Shown piece by piece: positions 6,646 through 14,130 of a stretch of DNA of 34,443 bases. How positions within the stretch are numbered: position 1 is the stretch's first letter; every line of letters starts with the position of its first letter. Below the pieces are notes generated by a model that saw nothing but the letters and a program-made list of their open reading frames with translations, did not search any database and was not told the origin of the DNA. The stretch spans positions 1 through 34,443 of the forward strand of contig CAYUGY010000003.1 of assembly GCA_964444515.1 (NCBI GenBank), read 5' to 3'. Position numbers and translations under genes: made by a program. The stretch is from JAIXRY01 sp964444515 (GTDB lineage Bacteria; Patescibacteriota; Minisyncoccia; Phycocordibacterales; UBA9973).

Positions 6646-7158
6646 TTGCAAATCAAAATAAACAACCAAATACGAGCTACTGAAGTACGTGTTATTGGAG
6701 GCGATGCTGAGGCATTAGGTGTTATGGCAACAAAAGACGCCGTAGCCCTTGCCCAGTCTCAAAATATGGATCTCATTGAGATCTCTCCAATGGCAGTTCC
6801 CCCAGTTGCAAAAATCATGGATTATGGTAAATTTTTGTATGAACAAGCCAAAAAGCAGAAAAAAGCTAAGGCGAGTACAAAAATCACCGAAACCAAAAGT
6901 ATTCAAGTCAAGATTGCTACCGGAGATGGGGACCTTGCTATCAAAGCAAAGACTGCATCAAAATGGCTAGCTGAAGGACATCGTATCAAGGTTGAACTAT
7001 ATTTGCAGGGACGTGCGAAGTATATGAACGAAGCATTTCTCAAGGAACGACTCGACAGAGTACTCAACCTCATTACTGAAAAGTATAAGATTGCAGAACC
7101 AGTTAAGAAAATACCAAAAGGAATGATGCTCGTCATTGAACGAGATAGTAAAAAATAA
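6646..7158 (+). CDS. infC: translation initiation factor IF-3
   Basis: A 170-aa factor that binds the 30S subunit and checks the start codon. The N-terminal domain has the hallmark INNQIRATEVRVIG ... GVMATKDAVALA, followed by a Lys-rich linker (EQAKKQKKAKASTKITETKS) and the C-terminal domain (GDLAIKAKTASKWLAEGHRIKVELYLQGR). The start is TTG at 6646, with no ATG available and a stop at 6607. Non-ATG starts are typical of infC, where IF-3 itself rejects rare starts and so limits its own synthesis; the same logic may apply here. No Shine-Dalgarno is seen. It heads the conserved infC-rpmI-rplT operon, with rpmI 4 bases downstream. Confidence 0.95.
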   Translation: MQIKINNQIRATEVRVIGGDAEALGVMATKDAVALAQSQNMDLIEISPMAVPPVAKIMDYGKFLYEQAKKQKKAKASTKITETKSIQVKIATGDGDLAIKAKTASKWLAEGHRIKVELYLQGRAKYMNEAFLKERLDRVLNLITEKYKIAEPVKKIPKGMMLVIERDSKK

Positions 7159-7162
7159 TTTT

Positions 7163-7354
7163 ATGAGTATCAAAACAAACAAGTCATTATTGAAACGATT
7201 GAAGATTACCAAAAACGGTAAGGTGCTTTCTCGTAAACCAGGATTCAACCACTTCAACGCAAAGCAATCACGCAGTAAACAATTGAACGGTAAGAAAATG
7301 CAAGCATTCACTTTGACTAACAAAGATATGGGGCAATTTCTTCCTCACAATTAA
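7163..7354 (+). CDS. rpmI: 50S ribosomal protein L35
   Basis: A 63-aa basic protein with the L35 pattern: IKTNKSLLKRLKITKNGKV, FNHFNAKQSRSKQ and a C-terminal LPHN. The frame is open from 7136, but the conserved N-terminus begins at ATG 7163, 4 bases after the infC stop. It is the middle gene of the infC operon. Confidence 0.93.
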   Translation: MSIKTNKSLLKRLKITKNGKVLSRKPGFNHFNAKQSRSKQLNGKKMQAFTLTNKDMGQFLPHN

Positions 7355-7379
7355 TTTTTAATAATATAATTACCTAGAT

Positions 7380-7727
7380 ATGTCACGAGTAAAAAGAGGA
7401 ACAATTTCATTAAAGCGTCGTCGCAATGTCCTTTCTAAAGTAAAGGGATACCGATTTGGACGCAGTACCAAAGAACGACAAGCACGTGAAGCTATTGCGC
7501 ACGCAGGAAGTTACGCATTTGCTCACCGTCGTGACAAGAAAAACGACTTCCGCCGACTATGGATTGTTCGTTTGAATGCAGCACTTCGACCACTTGGACT
7601 CTCATACAGTAAATGGATCGGAAACCTAAAGAAAGCAAATATCGAAGTTGATCGAAAAATTCTTTCTGAAATCGCCCGAACAAACCCTGAAAGTTTCGCT
7701 CGAGTAATGGAACAAACAAAAGGCTAA
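7380..7727 (+). CDS. rplT: 50S ribosomal protein L20
   Basis: A 115-aa protein that is an early 50S assembly factor and, in several bacteria, represses its own infC-rpmI-rplT operon by binding the mRNA. The N-terminal basic tail (SRVKRGTISLKRRRNVLSKVKGYRFGRS) and the globular part (RDKKNDFRRLWIVRLNAALRPLGLSYSKWIGNLKKA) are standard. It is 25 bases downstream of rpmI, and its stop codon touches the operon terminator. Confidence 0.95.
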   Translation: MSRVKRGTISLKRRRNVLSKVKGYRFGRSTKERQAREAIAHAGSYAFAHRRDKKNDFRRLWIVRLNAALRPLGLSYSKWIGNLKKANIEVDRKILSEIARTNPESFARVMEQTKG

Positions 7728-7766
7728 CAAATAAAAAACTACCGATTTCGGTAGTTTTTTATTTGT
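7727..7766. terminator. bidirectional terminator between rplT and the LOG-like gene
   Basis: A perfect 18-bp stem (ACAAATAAAAAACTACCG and its complement) around ATTT, with A- and T-runs on the two sides. It separates two convergent genes and reaches the stop codon of each. Confidence 0.9.
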
Positions 7767-7767
7767 C

Positions 7768-8406
7768 TTAATCTTGATGTTTAATTGGTGAAAATTCTTT
7801 TTCTTTATCTTTTGCAACCATTGCAAGAATTTTGGCTACCAATCGAGCTGGATCAGTATCAAAGATGACTTTATCTGTCGGCCGATTGCCTCGTTCCATG
7901 ATTTCTTTGATTGTTTCGTCCATTGTCCATTCCCCTTCAAGCACACCAATTGGTTTCCCGTCTTCAAAGGCAATCGTAAATTCATGGATTGTCCCAATAC
8001 GTCCACAACCAATCAAAATCGCGTCACAACTGCGCGTAAACAACAAATCTCGTCCTGGGAAGCCAAAGCCTGTGTAGACGATCAGATCCGTGTAATCGAG
8101 CGGTAATCTGTATGTCTCGACGTGCTCATGTTCACTCATTGCCGGTGACAAGCCGATTACAATACCGTTTTCTTCTTTTGCTCCCATTGATGCCCAGAGC
8201 GGAAAACCAGTCGTTGCACCAGTAACCACAATACCTCCTTGCTTGATTACTTCTCTTCCGAGTCCCTTGGCAGCATCAAGTGCATGCAAACCACAAGTTC
8301 CTGTTTCTGCTGCTCCTGAGATACCAATTTTGACCTTCAAGTGATTATGTTTGTCTCCGTTTCCAATCGGTCCGTTGTAACAAAGAAATTTTGATTTATC
8401 TTCCAT
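7768..8406 (-). CDS. LOG/SLOG-family Rossmann-fold protein
   Basis: A 212-aa protein of the SLOG/LOG type, which bind or cleave nucleotide-like ligands. Visible features are an opening beta-alpha unit (KVKIGISGAAETGTCG), a GxxxG segment (GGIVVTGATTGFPLWASMGAKE), and a late LIGCGRIGTIHEFTIAFE that matches the PGGxGTxxE signature of LOG proteins with Cys in place of the second Gly. The catalytic Glu of the GTxxE motif is present. True LOG enzymes release cytokinin bases from ribotides; whether this one does is unknown, and a general nucleotide-sensor role is equally possible. It is the last gene before the convergent terminator. Two -10-like boxes lie upstream (TACAAT and TATAAT), giving a short leader. 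Confidence 0.7.
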   Translation of the reverse strand: MEDKSKFLCYNGPIGNGDKHNHLKVKIGISGAAETGTCGLHALDAAKGLGREVIKQGGIVVTGATTGFPLWASMGAKEENGIVIGLSPAMSEHEHVETYRLPLDYTDLIVYTGFGFPGRDLLFTRSCDAILIGCGRIGTIHEFTIAFEDGKPIGVLEGEWTMDETIKEIMERGNRPTDKVIFDTDPARLVAKILAMVAKDKEKEFSPIKHQD

Positions 8407-8448
8407 AGTAGTATTTTTAAATTATATTAAAGTAATTGTAACATGCTA

Positions 8449-8519
8449 GTCGGAAAAAATTACAAGGCTCTGCCTTAAATTTTCTTCCGACATGATTTTT
8501 CTTTGTAGGAAAAATCAAA
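8449..8519 (-). repeat. two-hairpin intergenic repeat, copy 3 (inverted)
   Basis: Read on the minus strand, hairpin A is GATTTTTC / GAAAAATC (8494-8516) and hairpin B is GTCGGAAGAAAATT ... AATTTTTTCCGAC (8449-8491). The order A then B and the text TTTTTGA at its start match copies 1 and 2. The stop codon of the nuclease gene (8515-8517) falls inside it. Confidence 0.68.
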
Positions 8520-9882
8520 AATCCAATTCAACCACATCCCCCTGCTCTGGTGCTGTTGCATCAACAGTCAAATAGTCACGAAGTCGTTGCACAAGAAATG
8601 TTGCAGATTTTGGTTCACCCATCACGACAAACACTTTCTTGACTCGGTCTTGTACGTTTTCAACAAATTGAATCAAGTGATCTGAGTCTTTGTGCCCTGA
8701 ATAACCATCAATTTTGGCGATCTGTGCCTTGACTGCAACTTCTTGTCCGTTGATACGTACACTCTTCGCTCCCTCGAGAATTGCTCGCCCCATAGTTCCG
8801 AGCGATTGAAAGCCGGTAAGCAAGAGTGTGTTTTTTTCATCTGGAAGGTAGTTGAGTTCGTGGTGCAAAATTCGTCCACCATTGGACATTCCAGAACCAG
8901 CAATAACCACTTTCGGACTTGGTGCATGCAGAATTGCTTTTGAATCATCTGTCTCTGGTGTTGAGTGCAATCCTGGAAAAATGAAAATATCATCTCCTGA
9001 CTTCACATGTGCTTGAGCTGTCTCATTGAAGTAGTGCGTATATTTTCTATATACAGCAGTCAATTTGATCGCAAGTGGTGAATCAAAAAAGATTGGCATT
9101 TGTGGAATACGCTTGTGCTCAACGAGGTCGTTGATTTCAAACAACATCTCCTGACTTCGTTCAAGTGAAAATGTTGGCACAACAAGCACTCCTCCTCGGC
9201 GATAATTATCCTCGAGAAAACCTTCAAGTTTCTTTTTGCGCATATCACGATCTTCGTGATTTCGGTCACCATACACAGATTCCATAACCAAATAATCTAT
9301 ATCACCAAGTGGTTCTGTATCACGCAAAAGTGGTGATGGAGAGTTTCCAAGATCTCCAGTGAAGACAATCGTTTTGCCATTGTATTTGAGTTCAAGCATT
9401 GCTGAACCGAGGATGTGTCCTGAGTCGAGGAATCTTCCAGTAAATCCGTGATCAATATTGATAGCCTGGTGATACGGTACCCCTTCCCATAATTTCATTA
9501 CCTGCTCAAGAACTTCATGTGTATAAATTTTGTCGAGACTGTGCTCTTCGTCATGTGACAAAATCTGAATTGTGTCTTCAAGCATTGGACGAGCAAGGTC
9601 ATGAGTTGCATCAGTTGAAATGATTCTTCCTTTGAATCCGTCGTGGACCAATTTTGGAATACGCCCAACGTGATCTATGTGAGCATGAGTAACAAACAAA
9701 ATATCGATCGTACTTGGATCATATGGAAATTTTGACCAATTAGTTTCATCAGCCAAACCTGTACCCTGTTCAAGACCACAATCAACCAAAAATTTCTTTT
9801 CTTCGTTTTCCAGTAAAAAATTGGCACCGGTAACTGATCCAGTACCTGCACAAAATGTTAGTTTTAGTTTTTTCTTTTCCAT
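8515..9882 (-). CDS. MBL-fold/beta-CASP metallo-hydrolase, probable RNA nuclease
   Basis: A 455-aa protein of the metallo-beta-lactamase plus beta-CASP group (CPSF-73/TTHA0252-like), expected to cut or process RNA with two metal ions. The metal motifs run in order: THAHIDHVGR (HxHxDH, near residue 67), DSGHILGSA, FTGDLGNS, then the beta-CASP insert (GGVLVVPTFSLERSQEML to IAGSGMSNGGRI) and the C-terminal IDGYSGHKDSDHL metal motif. No KH domain is present. It follows the small membrane-protein gene by 4 bases, yet TGTTAAAAT ends 6 bases before its ATG, so it may also have its own leaderless promoter. Which RNA it cuts is unknown. Confidence 0.87.
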   Translation of the reverse strand: MEKKKLKLTFCAGTGSVTGANFLLENEEKKFLVDCGLEQGTGLADETNWSKFPYDPSTIDILFVTHAHIDHVGRIPKLVHDGFKGRIISTDATHDLARPMLEDTIQILSHDEEHSLDKIYTHEVLEQVMKLWEGVPYHQAINIDHGFTGRFLDSGHILGSAMLELKYNGKTIVFTGDLGNSPSPLLRDTEPLGDIDYLVMESVYGDRNHEDRDMRKKKLEGFLEDNYRRGGVLVVPTFSLERSQEMLFEINDLVEHKRIPQMPIFFDSPLAIKLTAVYRKYTHYFNETAQAHVKSGDDIFIFPGLHSTPETDDSKAILHAPSPKVVIAGSGMSNGGRILHHELNYLPDEKNTLLLTGFQSLGTMGRAILEGAKSVRINGQEVAVKAQIAKIDGYSGHKDSDHLIQFVENVQDRVKKVFVVMGEPKSATFLVQRLRDYLTVDATAPEQGDVVELDF

Positions 9883-9886
9883 TTCT

Positions 9887-10270
9887 TTATTTTAACATTA
9901 TTTTACGGAGCAGTATGAGGGAAAAGATTCCGCCTGCCATATCAAAAAAGAGGTCAGCGGTTGAATCAAGTGGGTTTGCCAAATTTGAACCAGTCAGTAT
10001 TTGAATCGCATATTCATACCCCTCCCACATCACTCCAACAACAAACACACCAAGCAGTGTGATGATGATTTTCTCTCGGTTTGAACTCTGTTTATCGGTA
10101 TAAGCAATCACTAACAACATCAATAATCCCAAGAAATATCCTCCGAGAAAATGCATTGGCATATCAAACCACCAAATCGATGAATACCAAAAGAATTTGT
10201 GAGCGAGCGTGTTGAGTCCCCAAACAATTAAAATAGTGAGGAGAAGTTTTTTGCGAAGTATTTGTAACAT
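9887..10270 (-). CDS. small multi-pass membrane protein (VanZ/DUF2238-like topology)
   Basis: A 127-aa protein with four likely membrane helices, at about residues 8-28, 37-58, 68-90 and 104-122. Polar motifs sit at the helix ends: WWFDMPMHFLGGYFLG, GVMWEGYEY and DSTADLFFDMAGG. Conserved Asp, His, Glu and Asp residues inside membrane segments recall small VanZ-like or DUF2238/DUF2279-type families, but I cannot name it firmly and no function is proposed. It has a strong extended -10 (TGTTATACT) exactly 6 bases before the ATG. The nuclease gene follows after 4 bases. Confidence 0.65.
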   Translation of the reverse strand: MLQILRKKLLLTILIVWGLNTLAHKFFWYSSIWWFDMPMHFLGGYFLGLLMLLVIAYTDKQSSNREKIIITLLGVFVVGVMWEGYEYAIQILTGSNLANPLDSTADLFFDMAGGIFSLILLRKIMLK

Positions 10271-10276
10271 AGACCA

Positions 10277-10285
10277 AGTATAACA
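10277..10285 (-). promoter_or_regulatory. extended -10 of the membrane-protein gene, leaderless
   Basis: TGTTATACT on the minus strand (hexamer TATACT at 10277-10282), exactly 6 bases before ATG 10270. No good -35 is seen. Confidence 0.55.
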
Positions 10286-10291
10286 TGTTGT

Positions 10292-10384
10292 AATATTTCT
10301 TTTTTAAGAACACGCATATTTTTCTGGTGAAAAATTGCTCTGCTCGTCTACCCGACTGCGCAAGTTTCTTAAAAAAGAAATATT
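10292..10384. repeat. 19-bp perfect inverted repeat with 55-base loop
   Basis: AATATTTCTTTTTTAAGAA (10292-10310) is the exact inverse complement of 10366-10384. It lies between the membrane-protein promoter and the terminator of the candidate RNA. The loop shows no coding signal. Confidence 0.6.
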
Positions 10385-10395
10385 GGAAAAAGATA

Positions 10396-10560
10396 TAAAA
10401 AAGAAAAATCTTCCTTACGGAAGATTTTTCTTTACGGCTATCCGGTATATTAACCTAGCTATTGCTAGGTGGGTGTACTGCCAAAGTATTCCATACGGTA
10501 ACTTTGAACTCCATACTCCCTAATATATTGGTGTTCTAGATAATACACCAAGATACCCGT
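10396..10560 (-). ncRNA. candidate structured small RNA of unknown class
   Basis: The 410-base gap between the membrane-protein gene and ndk has no convincing gene but a compact set of helices on the minus strand. A closing stem pairs CGGGTAT (10553-10559) with ATACCG (10443-10448), with one bulge. Inside are TTGGTGT/ACACCAA (10528-10551), a long arm from GGGAGTAT to the CCC near 10471 with a CAAAGT/ACTTTG core (10482-10506), and CCTAGC-AATA-GCTAGG (10454-10469). A 15-bp hairpin (10400-10433) then CTTTTTT acts as a terminator. TATACT at 10567-10572 is well placed as the -10. Promoter, multi-branch fold and terminator together suggest an independent RNA of about 160 nt. It does not look like 6S, SRP or RNase P RNA. 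Confidence 0.42.
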
Positions 10561-10680
10561 GAGACTAGTATACGCTAAAAAAGTTTTCCACAGAACTAGA
10601 CGAGAAGAAATTTTATTTTTGAATGACGATTTTTATAACCTGAACACAAAAATTATTTTCGTCACCACTTGCCTTTTTAA

Positions 10681-11154
10681 TTATTCTTTGTGATCTGAAT
10701 AAATAAAATCAGTATCAATTTTTTTGTAAGCAAACAATTCACTTTCTTCAAAAAATCTAGCTATTTCTGCCTTACCGTTTTCTACAGAATCAGAGGCATG
10801 GACCAAATTTGATTGTCCAGACATTGAATAATCTCCTCTGATACTTCCCGCATCAGCTTCATGACCTTTTGTTGGTCCTACGATCAATCTAATTGCTGAA
10901 ACAGCATTAATCCCCTCAAGAGCAATAACTATCACCGGACAAGCCATAATATAGCTTTTGATTCCAGGAAAAAATGGTTTGTCTTTAATGTGTGCGTAGT
11001 GTTCTTCAATTTGAGATTCTTTGACTGTCATCATTTTCATTCCGATAATCTTCAAACCTTTTCGCTCAAAACGATTGATCATCTCACCTACTAAGTTACG
11101 CTGAACTGCGTCTGGCTTGATAATAATCAATGTTTTTTCCATTTTTTCTTGCAT
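10681..11154 (-). CDS. ndk: nucleoside diphosphate kinase
   Basis: A 157-aa enzyme that passes the gamma phosphate of ATP to NDPs through a phospho-histidine. IIKPDAVQRNLVGEMINRFERKG is the N-terminal block, RGDYSMSGQSNLVHASDS carries the active-site His119, and SELFAYKK follows near the C-terminus. The usual PGTIRGDY reads AGSIRGDY and NIIHGSDS reads NLVHASDS; these are conservative changes. Length is slightly above the typical 135-150 aa. ATG 11154 is chosen; an in-frame ATG at 11142 is also possible. It appears to be a single-gene unit. Confidence 0.93.
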   Translation of the reverse strand: MQEKMEKTLIIIKPDAVQRNLVGEMINRFERKGLKIIGMKMMTVKESQIEEHYAHIKDKPFFPGIKSYIMACPVIVIALEGINAVSAIRLIVGPTKGHEADAGSIRGDYSMSGQSNLVHASDSVENGKAEIARFFEESELFAYKKIDTDFIYSDHKE

Positions 11155-11191
11155 AGATAAATAAAGCTAATTTAATAAAATATACGGCTAT

Positions 11192-11233
11192 CATAACAAA
11201 AAAGACCTTTATTTCAAAGTCTTTTTTGTTATG
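11192..11233. terminator. terminator after the HerA/TraG-like gene
   Basis: CATAACAAAAAAGAC (11192-11206) and its perfect complement (11219-11233) form a 15-bp stem with flanking T-rich DNA. It lies downstream of the ATPase gene on the minus strand and upstream of ndk. Confidence 0.8.
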
Positions 11234-11244
11234 TTTATGTCTGT

Positions 11245-14010
11245 TTATTTGCGATATTTCGCCATAATTTCAGCTTCGATTTCTTCTCGTGGTCTGCCGT
11301 ATTTGACATATGAAAGTTCTTTCAATGAATCAACAATCGCTTTGTTCCCTACTGGAAATTCTGCCAAGTGCATATTGAATGGTTTTTGTGTTGGCACACC
11401 ATTTACGATCATTGAAACGTACGCATTGAGATTTTCTTGTTTGGTAATATCGCTTGCAGTAAAAGTCGGGGCAAATTTTGATTCCAAGAAATTCGCATCT
11501 TCGGGAGACACTCGCATAACACACATTGAACCAACGTTTCCGAAAATCGCATTCTTTGTATCTTCTGGAAGCTGTGCAATGTATTGGTGGGCCACGTTCA
11601 ATGATAAGCGATATTTTCGAGCTTCAGACAAAATAGAAGCGATTGCTGGAGTGGTGACGTTTTGGAATTCATCGATATAGAGGTAGAAATCATTTTTTTG
11701 TTCACCGCGCATATCGGTTCGAGAGAGTGCAGCCATTTGAATTTTGCCGACCAAAATCAAACCAATCAAGTTCGCATTGATTTCTCCTAATCGTCCTTTT
11801 GATAAGTTGACCAACAAAATCTTTTTCTCATCCATAATCTTTCGGAAATTGAAGACTGAGTTTTGTTGTCCGATAACTGGTCGCATAATATCGTTTGAGA
11901 CGAATGGATCAAACTTACTTGAAATATATGGCACGAAGTTTGCCAAGCCTTGATCCCCTGTTGTTGCTTCGGCAGCTGTCCAGAATTGATGAATGATTGG
12001 ATTTTTACATTTTGATAATTTCAAATCTCTGAATGCTTTATCTTGGAGTACGCGAGTAATTTCAAGCAATGTTGAACCAGACTCCGGATCTTCCATCACC
12101 AACATCGCAGCGTTTCTGAAATATTGTTCAAACATCGCTCCGCCACCAGCCTTCATATCAAAGAGTTGATTGAAGATGTTCATCATTTCATTGATAACAA
12201 AAGTCTTCTGTTCAGGAAAACGTTCATCGTATTCAAGCATATTGAGCCCCATTGGGCGCGCAGTGTAAGCTGGATCAAAGTAAATCACATCATCAATACG
12301 GTGTGGTGGAATATATGAAAGAATATCTTGCACATCATCACCGTGCGGATCAATAAAACAACAACCGTCGCCATTTTCAATGTCTTGCTTGATGAGTTGT
12401 TTGAGTGTCACTGTTTTACCAGTTCCTGTTTGACCGATCACATACAAGTGACGCATACGATCTTCTCGAGAAAAATGGATTGGTGTTTTGACTCCGCGAT
12501 ATTCGTTGTAGCCGAGCAATACGCCGTTTTTACTCATTTCAATTGGTGCAGGACCAGCACCAGCACGAGCTTGTTCGACATTGACCATAGAACCAATACC
12601 ATACGGGAAATGTACGAGTGTAGCCAATTCTTTCAAATTCATCACCATTCGTTCGTCATCTCTAAAATTACGGAAGGTAAAATCTCTTGCAACCTCAATT
12701 TGATTATTCTTTTTCAGTTCTTTGAAATGTATCGCATTACTTCCCGCTCGAGTAAATTGCGCAAATACTGACTCAAGATCATTCAACATACTATGTGCAC
12801 GCGTTTCCGTTTCAGCAGAAGTAAACATGCGAATATTTACTCCGGTCATTGTGCTCTTCAATTTGTCACTGATAGCAGAAACTACTTTTTCATCAGGCTC
12901 TTTTTTTTCTTCCTTTTTTTCATCATTATCATCAGAACTACCAAACATTCCAAAGAGTGGATTGATAATCAAGTCTTTTGCTGCATTTTTTAAATCACTG
13001 TCGAATTCACCAAAAATCCCACTTTTTTCTTTTTCGATTTTTTCTCCTTTTTGTGCTTGTCCGAGCAAGCTATGAAAATGTTTGATTGAACCTTCATCAC
13101 TTGGACGGATAATGAATTGAATAGCAGCACCTTCGCCAGTGGCTTTGATTTTATTAAACGCATTGATCATCGATTCTATTGGATCTTGATCGAGTGTGTC
13201 ATAGGTCTTGATCGGAAAGACGTCGTTTTCTGCATAATATCCAACTGCCCCACTGACCGCACAATTTGGTGCAAAAATATTGTAATCATTTGGTGCTTCT
13301 TCGATACGAGCAAGCGGATAGACTGAAAGTAATTGTTTTTCAAACAATTCTACTTTTGAACGTGGAACACCGACAAACAAAACGACCTGTTCTTGATCGT
13401 GAGAAATTGTAAATTCAATTGAGTAATGACTTTCGTCTTTGTTGTTTCTACCGTCACCAACGAATTGCATTCCTGCAAAAAATTGTTCAATTGCACCGAG
13501 GATGATTTTCCAATCACGTGTATCTGATGCATTTTTATCTGGCATTGAAATTTTGAACAATGCCGTGTTGAGTGATTTATGAAGCGCGGTTCCCTCTTTG
13601 AGTCCTGGTATGTTGTTTTCAGAAAGAAGGTATTGCACCAAAAAACGGTGAAAGTCATCTTCGACATGAGGGTCATTCATTTTTTCGACAACTGACAATG
13701 CATTGCGAACACCTTTTGAAAGCAAGATACCGAGCAACTCTTCCATGGTTCGATCGTGAGATTCTGGTTCGAGTCGCAAGACCAGTGCTTGTTCGTTTTT
13801 TTCTGGAAGATGGAGTGATTTGGCAAGTACCTGCTCTTTGGGTACTTCATTGTATTGTTTGATCGTTTCTACTGAAGCTTGCTCTTTGGGATTTTCATGA
13901 CCTTCGCGTTTCAGTAATGCTTCGCGTTCTTTGAGATGGTTGCGCAAATATTCCAACTCTTCTTCTGGAGTAGAAAAATTTTGAGAAATAATTTGTTCTT
14001 TGAATTGCAT
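11245..14010 (-). CDS. HerA/TraG-like type IV secretion-superfamily ATPase
   Basis: A 921-aa DNA- or protein-translocating ATPase of the VirB4/VirD4/HerA superfamily. The N-terminus (about 1-60) is a charged coiled coil. Residues about 60-330 look like a VirB4-type N-terminal region, and a low-complexity Lys/Glu linker (SSDDNDEKKEEKKEPDEK) sits near 365-385. Walker A is GQTGTGKT (about 525-532), followed by FIDPHGDD. Walker B is FYLYIDEFQN (about 775-785), and VAHQYIAQLP is the following sensor block. No membrane helix is evident, so it is either soluble or recruited by partners. No relaxase, VirB channel genes or coupling partners are nearby. A role in conjugation, pilus assembly or chromosome handling cannot be told apart from sequence alone. 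A -10 lies 6 bases before the ATG. Confidence 0.82.
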   Translation of the reverse strand: MQFKEQIISQNFSTPEEELEYLRNHLKEREALLKREGHENPKEQASVETIKQYNEVPKEQVLAKSLHLPEKNEQALVLRLEPESHDRTMEELLGILLSKGVRNALSVVEKMNDPHVEDDFHRFLVQYLLSENNIPGLKEGTALHKSLNTALFKISMPDKNASDTRDWKIILGAIEQFFAGMQFVGDGRNNKDESHYSIEFTISHDQEQVVLFVGVPRSKVELFEKQLLSVYPLARIEEAPNDYNIFAPNCAVSGAVGYYAENDVFPIKTYDTLDQDPIESMINAFNKIKATGEGAAIQFIIRPSDEGSIKHFHSLLGQAQKGEKIEKEKSGIFGEFDSDLKNAAKDLIINPLFGMFGSSDDNDEKKEEKKEPDEKVVSAISDKLKSTMTGVNIRMFTSAETETRAHSMLNDLESVFAQFTRAGSNAIHFKELKKNNQIEVARDFTFRNFRDDERMVMNLKELATLVHFPYGIGSMVNVEQARAGAGPAPIEMSKNGVLLGYNEYRGVKTPIHFSREDRMRHLYVIGQTGTGKTVTLKQLIKQDIENGDGCCFIDPHGDDVQDILSYIPPHRIDDVIYFDPAYTARPMGLNMLEYDERFPEQKTFVINEMMNIFNQLFDMKAGGGAMFEQYFRNAAMLVMEDPESGSTLLEITRVLQDKAFRDLKLSKCKNPIIHQFWTAAEATTGDQGLANFVPYISSKFDPFVSNDIMRPVIGQQNSVFNFRKIMDEKKILLVNLSKGRLGEINANLIGLILVGKIQMAALSRTDMRGEQKNDFYLYIDEFQNVTTPAIASILSEARKYRLSLNVAHQYIAQLPEDTKNAIFGNVGSMCVMRVSPEDANFLESKFAPTFTASDITKQENLNAYVSMIVNGVPTQKPFNMHLAEFPVGNKAIVDSLKELSYVKYGRPREEIEAEIMAKYRK

Positions 14011-14016
14011 AGGTAA

Positions 14017-14025
14017 AGTATAACA
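14017..14025 (-). promoter_or_regulatory. extended -10 of the HerA/TraG-like gene, leaderless
   Basis: TGTTATACT on the minus strand (hexamer at 14017-14022), exactly 6 bases before ATG 14010. Confidence 0.58.
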
Positions 14026-14030
14026 AAGAA

Positions 14031-14130
14031 AGTTAGTAGTAAGTAGTTAGTACTTAGTAGTAAAAGAGCAAAGCCTACGGCTTTGCTCTTTTGTTTTTTC
14101 TACTTACTACTAACTACTTAGTACTTACTA
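14031..14130. repeat. nested inverted/tandem repeat containing the map terminator
   Basis: A core hairpin AAAAGAGCAAAGCC / GGCTTTGCTCTTTT (14062-14092) with a TAC loop serves as the terminator of adk-map. It is flanked by repeated TTAGTAGTAAGTA / ACTTAGTA words; 14032-14046 and 14100-14114 are a perfect 15-bp inverted repeat. The map stop codon (14128-14130) lies in the right arm. Confidence 0.75.

Noticed and set aside
10335..10523. 62-aa open frame (+) in the gap between the membrane-protein gene and ndk
   Set aside because: It runs through a 19-bp inverted repeat arm, a terminator hairpin and the candidate RNA stems; its composition is not protein-like and it has no promoter or ribosome site.
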